The position numbers were made by a program, and so were the translations under genes. Positions 61,360 to 64,000 of a stretch of DNA of 64,000 nt are shown piece by piece (position 1 is the stretch's first letter; each line of letters starts with the position of its first letter). The stretch spans positions 10,782,501-10,846,500 of the forward strand of contig NC_087152.1 of assembly GCF_035594125.1 (NCBI RefSeq). Reading direction: 5' to 3'. The stretch is from Scylla paramamosain. Its lineage: Eukaryota > Arthropoda > Malacostraca > Decapoda > Portunidae. The notes under the pieces are model-generated. The model searched no databases, was not told where the DNA came from, and saw nothing but the letters and a program-made list of their open reading frames with translations.

Positions 61360-61880
61360 TTCATCACTAAGCTGCCCTTTATTCATTTGAACATTAAGGT
61401 TTTCTTTGTTTTTGTTTTTCTTTGTTTCATCACTAAGGCCTTCTTCACACGTCCCTTATTTCATCGCTTCTTTTCTTTATTCTATCATTTATTTCTTTTC
61501 TTTGTTTCAACACTTAAGGCCTTCTTCACAAATCCTTTACTTCGTCACTTTTTTTAATTTGTTTCATCACTTAAGGCTTTTCTTTCATTGATCACTTAAG
61601 GCCTTCTTCACAGGTCCTTCGTTTCTTCATCTGAGACTTTTTTTTTTCATAATTTAATGGATTTTTGTTTTATCATTTCAGGCCTTCTACACAGGTCCTT
61701 TATTTTACCACTTCTTTTCTTTGTTTCATCACTTTTTTTCTTTGTTTCATCACTTAAGACTTTTCTTTATTTCTTCACAGGTCCTTTGTTTCATCAGTTC
61801 TTTCCTTTGTTTAAACACTTGAGGCCTTCTATGCAGGTCCTTTATTTCGCCACTTCATCTGATTGTTTCATCAATTTAGC

Positions 61881-61923
<43 letters not shown>

Positions 61924-64000
61924 TCATCTCCAAGAAACCTTTTCTTCGTTTCAACACTATAGGCTTGTTTTCTTTGTTTCATCGTTTAAGGCCTTCTACA
62001 CAGGTCCTTTATTTTATCACATTTCTTTTATTTGTTTTATCACTTAAGACCTTCTTCACAGGTCCTTTGCTTTATCATCAGGTCTTCTTTTCTTTGTTTA
62101 GTCACTTTAGGCCTACTTCACAGGTCCTTTATTTCATCACTTATCTTTGTGTCATCACTTAAGGCCTACTTCACAGGTCCTTTATTTCATTACTTATCAT
62201 TGTGTCATCACTTAAGGCCTACTTCACAGGTCCTTTATTTCATCACTTATTCTTGTGTCATCACTTAAGGCCTACTTCACAGGTCCTTTATTTCATCACT
62301 TATTTCTTGTGTCATCACTTAAGGCCTACTTCACAGGTCCTTTTGTTTCATCACTTATCTTTGTGTCATCACTTAAGGCCTACTTCACAGGTCCTTTATT
62401 TAATCACTTCTTTTCTTTGTATAGTCACTTCAGGCTTTCTTTTTCATCACTAAGCAAACTTTTCCTCATTTCAACACTATAGTTTTCTTTTCTTTGTTTC
62501 ATCAATAAGGCCATCTTCATAGATCCTATATTTCATTGCTTTCATCGCACTATAGTCCTTCTTTTCTTTGTTTTATCATTTAAGGCCTTCTACACAGGTC
62601 CTTTATTTCTTCACTTCTTTTTTTTTTGTTTCATCACTTAAGGACTTCTTCACAGGTCCTTTGCTTTACCATCAGGTCTTCTTTTCTTTGTTTAGTCAAT
62701 TTAGGCCTACTTCACAGGTCCTTTACTTCATCACTTATCTTTGTGTCATCACTTTAGGCCTACTTCACAGGTCCTTTATTTCATCACTTATCTTTGTGTC
62801 ATCACTTTAGGCCTACTTCACAGGTCCTTTATTTCATCACTTATCTTTGTGTCATCACTTTAGGCCTACTTCACAGGTCCTTTATTTAATCACTTATTTT
62901 TGTGTCATCACTTAAGGCCTACTTCACAGGTCCTTTATTTCATCATTTATTTTTGTGTCATCACTCAAGGCCTACTTCACAGGTCTTTTGTTTCATCACT
63001 TATCTTTGTGTCATCACTTAAGGCCTACTTCACAGGTCCTTTATTTAATCACTTCTTTTCTTTGTATAGTCATTTAAGGCCTTCTTCACAGGTCCTTTGC
63101 TTTATCATCAGGTCTTCTTTTCTTTGTTTAGTCACTTTAGGCCTATTTCACAGGTCCTTTATTTCATCGCTTATCTTTGTGTCATCACTTTAGGCCTACT
63201 TCACAGGTTCTTTATTTCATCACTTATCACTCTGTCATCACTTAAGGCCTACTTCACAGGTCCTTTATTTCATCACTTATCTGTGTCATTACTTAAGGCT
63301 TACTTCACAGATCCTTTATTTCATCACTTATCATTGTGTCATCACTTAAGGCCTACTTCACAGGTCCTTTATTTCATCACTTATTTTTGTGCCATCACTT
63401 AAGGCCTACTTCACAGGTCCTTTATTTCATCACTTATTTTTGTGTAATCACTTAAGGCCTATTTCACAGGTCCTTTTGTTTCATCACTTATCTTTGTATC
63501 ATCACTTAAGGCCTACTTCACAGGTCCTTTGTTTCATCACTTATCTTTGTGTCATCACTTAAGGCCTACTTCGGAGATCCTTTATTTCATCACTAATTTT
63601 TGTCATCACTTAAGGCCTACTTCACAGGTCCTTTATTTTATAACTTTTCTTTGAACCATCGCTAAAGGCCTACTTCACAGGTCCTTTGTTTCATCACTTA
63701 TCTTTGTGTCATCACTTAAGCCCTACTTCACAGGTCTTTTCTTTGTATGGTCACTTCAGGCTTTTTTTTCTCATCACTAAGCCACCTTTTCTTCATTTCA
63801 ACGCTATAGTTTTCTTTTCTTTGTTTCATTACTAAGGCCACCTTCATAGGTCCTCTGCTTCATCGCTTTCATCGCACTATAGTCCTTCTTTTCTTTGTTT
63901 TATCATTTAAGGCCTTCTACACAGGTCCTTTATTTCTTCACTTCTTTTCTTTGTTTCATCACTTAAGGCCTTCACAGTTCCTTTGCTTTATCATCAGGTC
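61360..64000. repeat. satellite array A continued, 53-54-bp unit, runs off the window
   Basis: Consensus words: CACTTAAGGCCTACTTCACA, GGTCCTTTATTTCATCACTT, ATCTTTGTGTCATCACTTAA. Start-to-start distances measured at 62161, 62214, 62267, 62321 and 62375 are 53, 53, 54 and 54. Each unit contains TCATCACTT twice (18 + 35 bp), so it looks like a fused dimer. Units between about 62100-62400 and 62700-63700 are nearly uniform. Blocks with CTTTGCTTTATCATCAGGTC and with AACACTATAG recur. Open frames read repeated FHHLSLCHHLRPTSQVLYF; not coding, because 53 is not a multiple of 3. Confidence 0.96.
61881..61925. repeat. (TTTC)n inside satellite array A
   Basis: About 11 TTTC units, expanded within one satellite unit. 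Confidence 0.96.

Noticed and set aside
60627..61390. 236- and 184-codon Phe/Leu/Ile/Tyr frames resembling multi-pass membrane proteins
   Set aside because: Caused by T-rich array C. Overlapping frames are open simultaneously and composition is pure low complexity.
59377..64000. Open frames of 75-177 codons with repeated FHHLSLCHHLRPTSQVLYF-like peptides
   Set aside because: They follow from the 53-bp satellite; the unit length is not a multiple of three, the same peptide appears in shifting frames, and stops fall at random.
59102..64000. Regularly spaced direct repeats resembling a CRISPR array
   Set aside because: Units are tandem without unique spacers, no cas genes are present, and the context is eukaryotic.

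Overview
The window looks like intergenic or intronic DNA from a large, repeat-rich animal genome, most probably a decapod crustacean and perhaps a crab. The reasons are very long pure AG/CT and AC/GT dinucleotide runs every few kilobases (by hand count about 4% AG/CT and 2-3% AC/GT), tRNA-derived SINEs with intact A and B boxes, broken LINE reverse-transcriptase fragments, and short inverted-repeat elements. The taxon is inferred from the style of the repeats, not from a species marker. I see no bacterial operons, CRISPR arrays, rRNA, or intact tRNA or protein genes. Most long open frames are Ser/Leu, Arg/Glu, Thr/His or Cys/Val readings of microsatellites.

Layout. 0-27 kb: microsatellites separated by unique DNA, local tandem duplications (2.6, 4.5, 5.9, 12.8, 17.0, 19.3 kb), one good SINE (5.1 kb) and two families of roughly 200-bp MITE-like elements with TTAA/TTGATCC-type ends. 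27.2-28.2 kb: a decayed LINE ORF2 fragment that has lost its catalytic F/YxDD motif and ends in a (TTA)n tail. 28-42 kb: further retroelement scraps (28.97, 31.2 minus, 32.3, 32.7, 37.0, 38.3, 41.4 kb), and several copies of another dispersed repeat. 42-56 kb: inverted AG/CT runs, a 10-bp minisatellite (43.0-43.7 kb), a four-copy composite repeat carrying expandable (AAT)n (46.4-47.2 kb), more tandem duplications, a 93-bp (TA)n and an (AAT)n/(ATT)n near-palindrome.

56.8-64.0 kb is the most remarkable region. A non-autonomous DNA element resembling PIF/Harbinger (3-bp TAA target duplication, GGGCC-type ends, doubled subterminal motif) has inserted into another copy of its own family; the empty site can be read from the inner copy. 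Directly at the right end of the outer copy starts a compound satellite locus at least 4.9 kb long that runs off the window. It holds a ~53-bp family, a strict 50-bp family, a T-rich ~50-60-bp family and the 53-bp family again, with local homogenisation and reused larger blocks.

No set of cooperating genes is visible. What works together here is a set of repeat processes: slippage at microsatellites, tandem duplication of 50-300-bp segments, and insertion of SINEs, LINEs and MITEs. One 31-codon open frame at 12.5 kb that reads like a mitochondrial targeting peptide is the only hint of a host exon, and it is weak.
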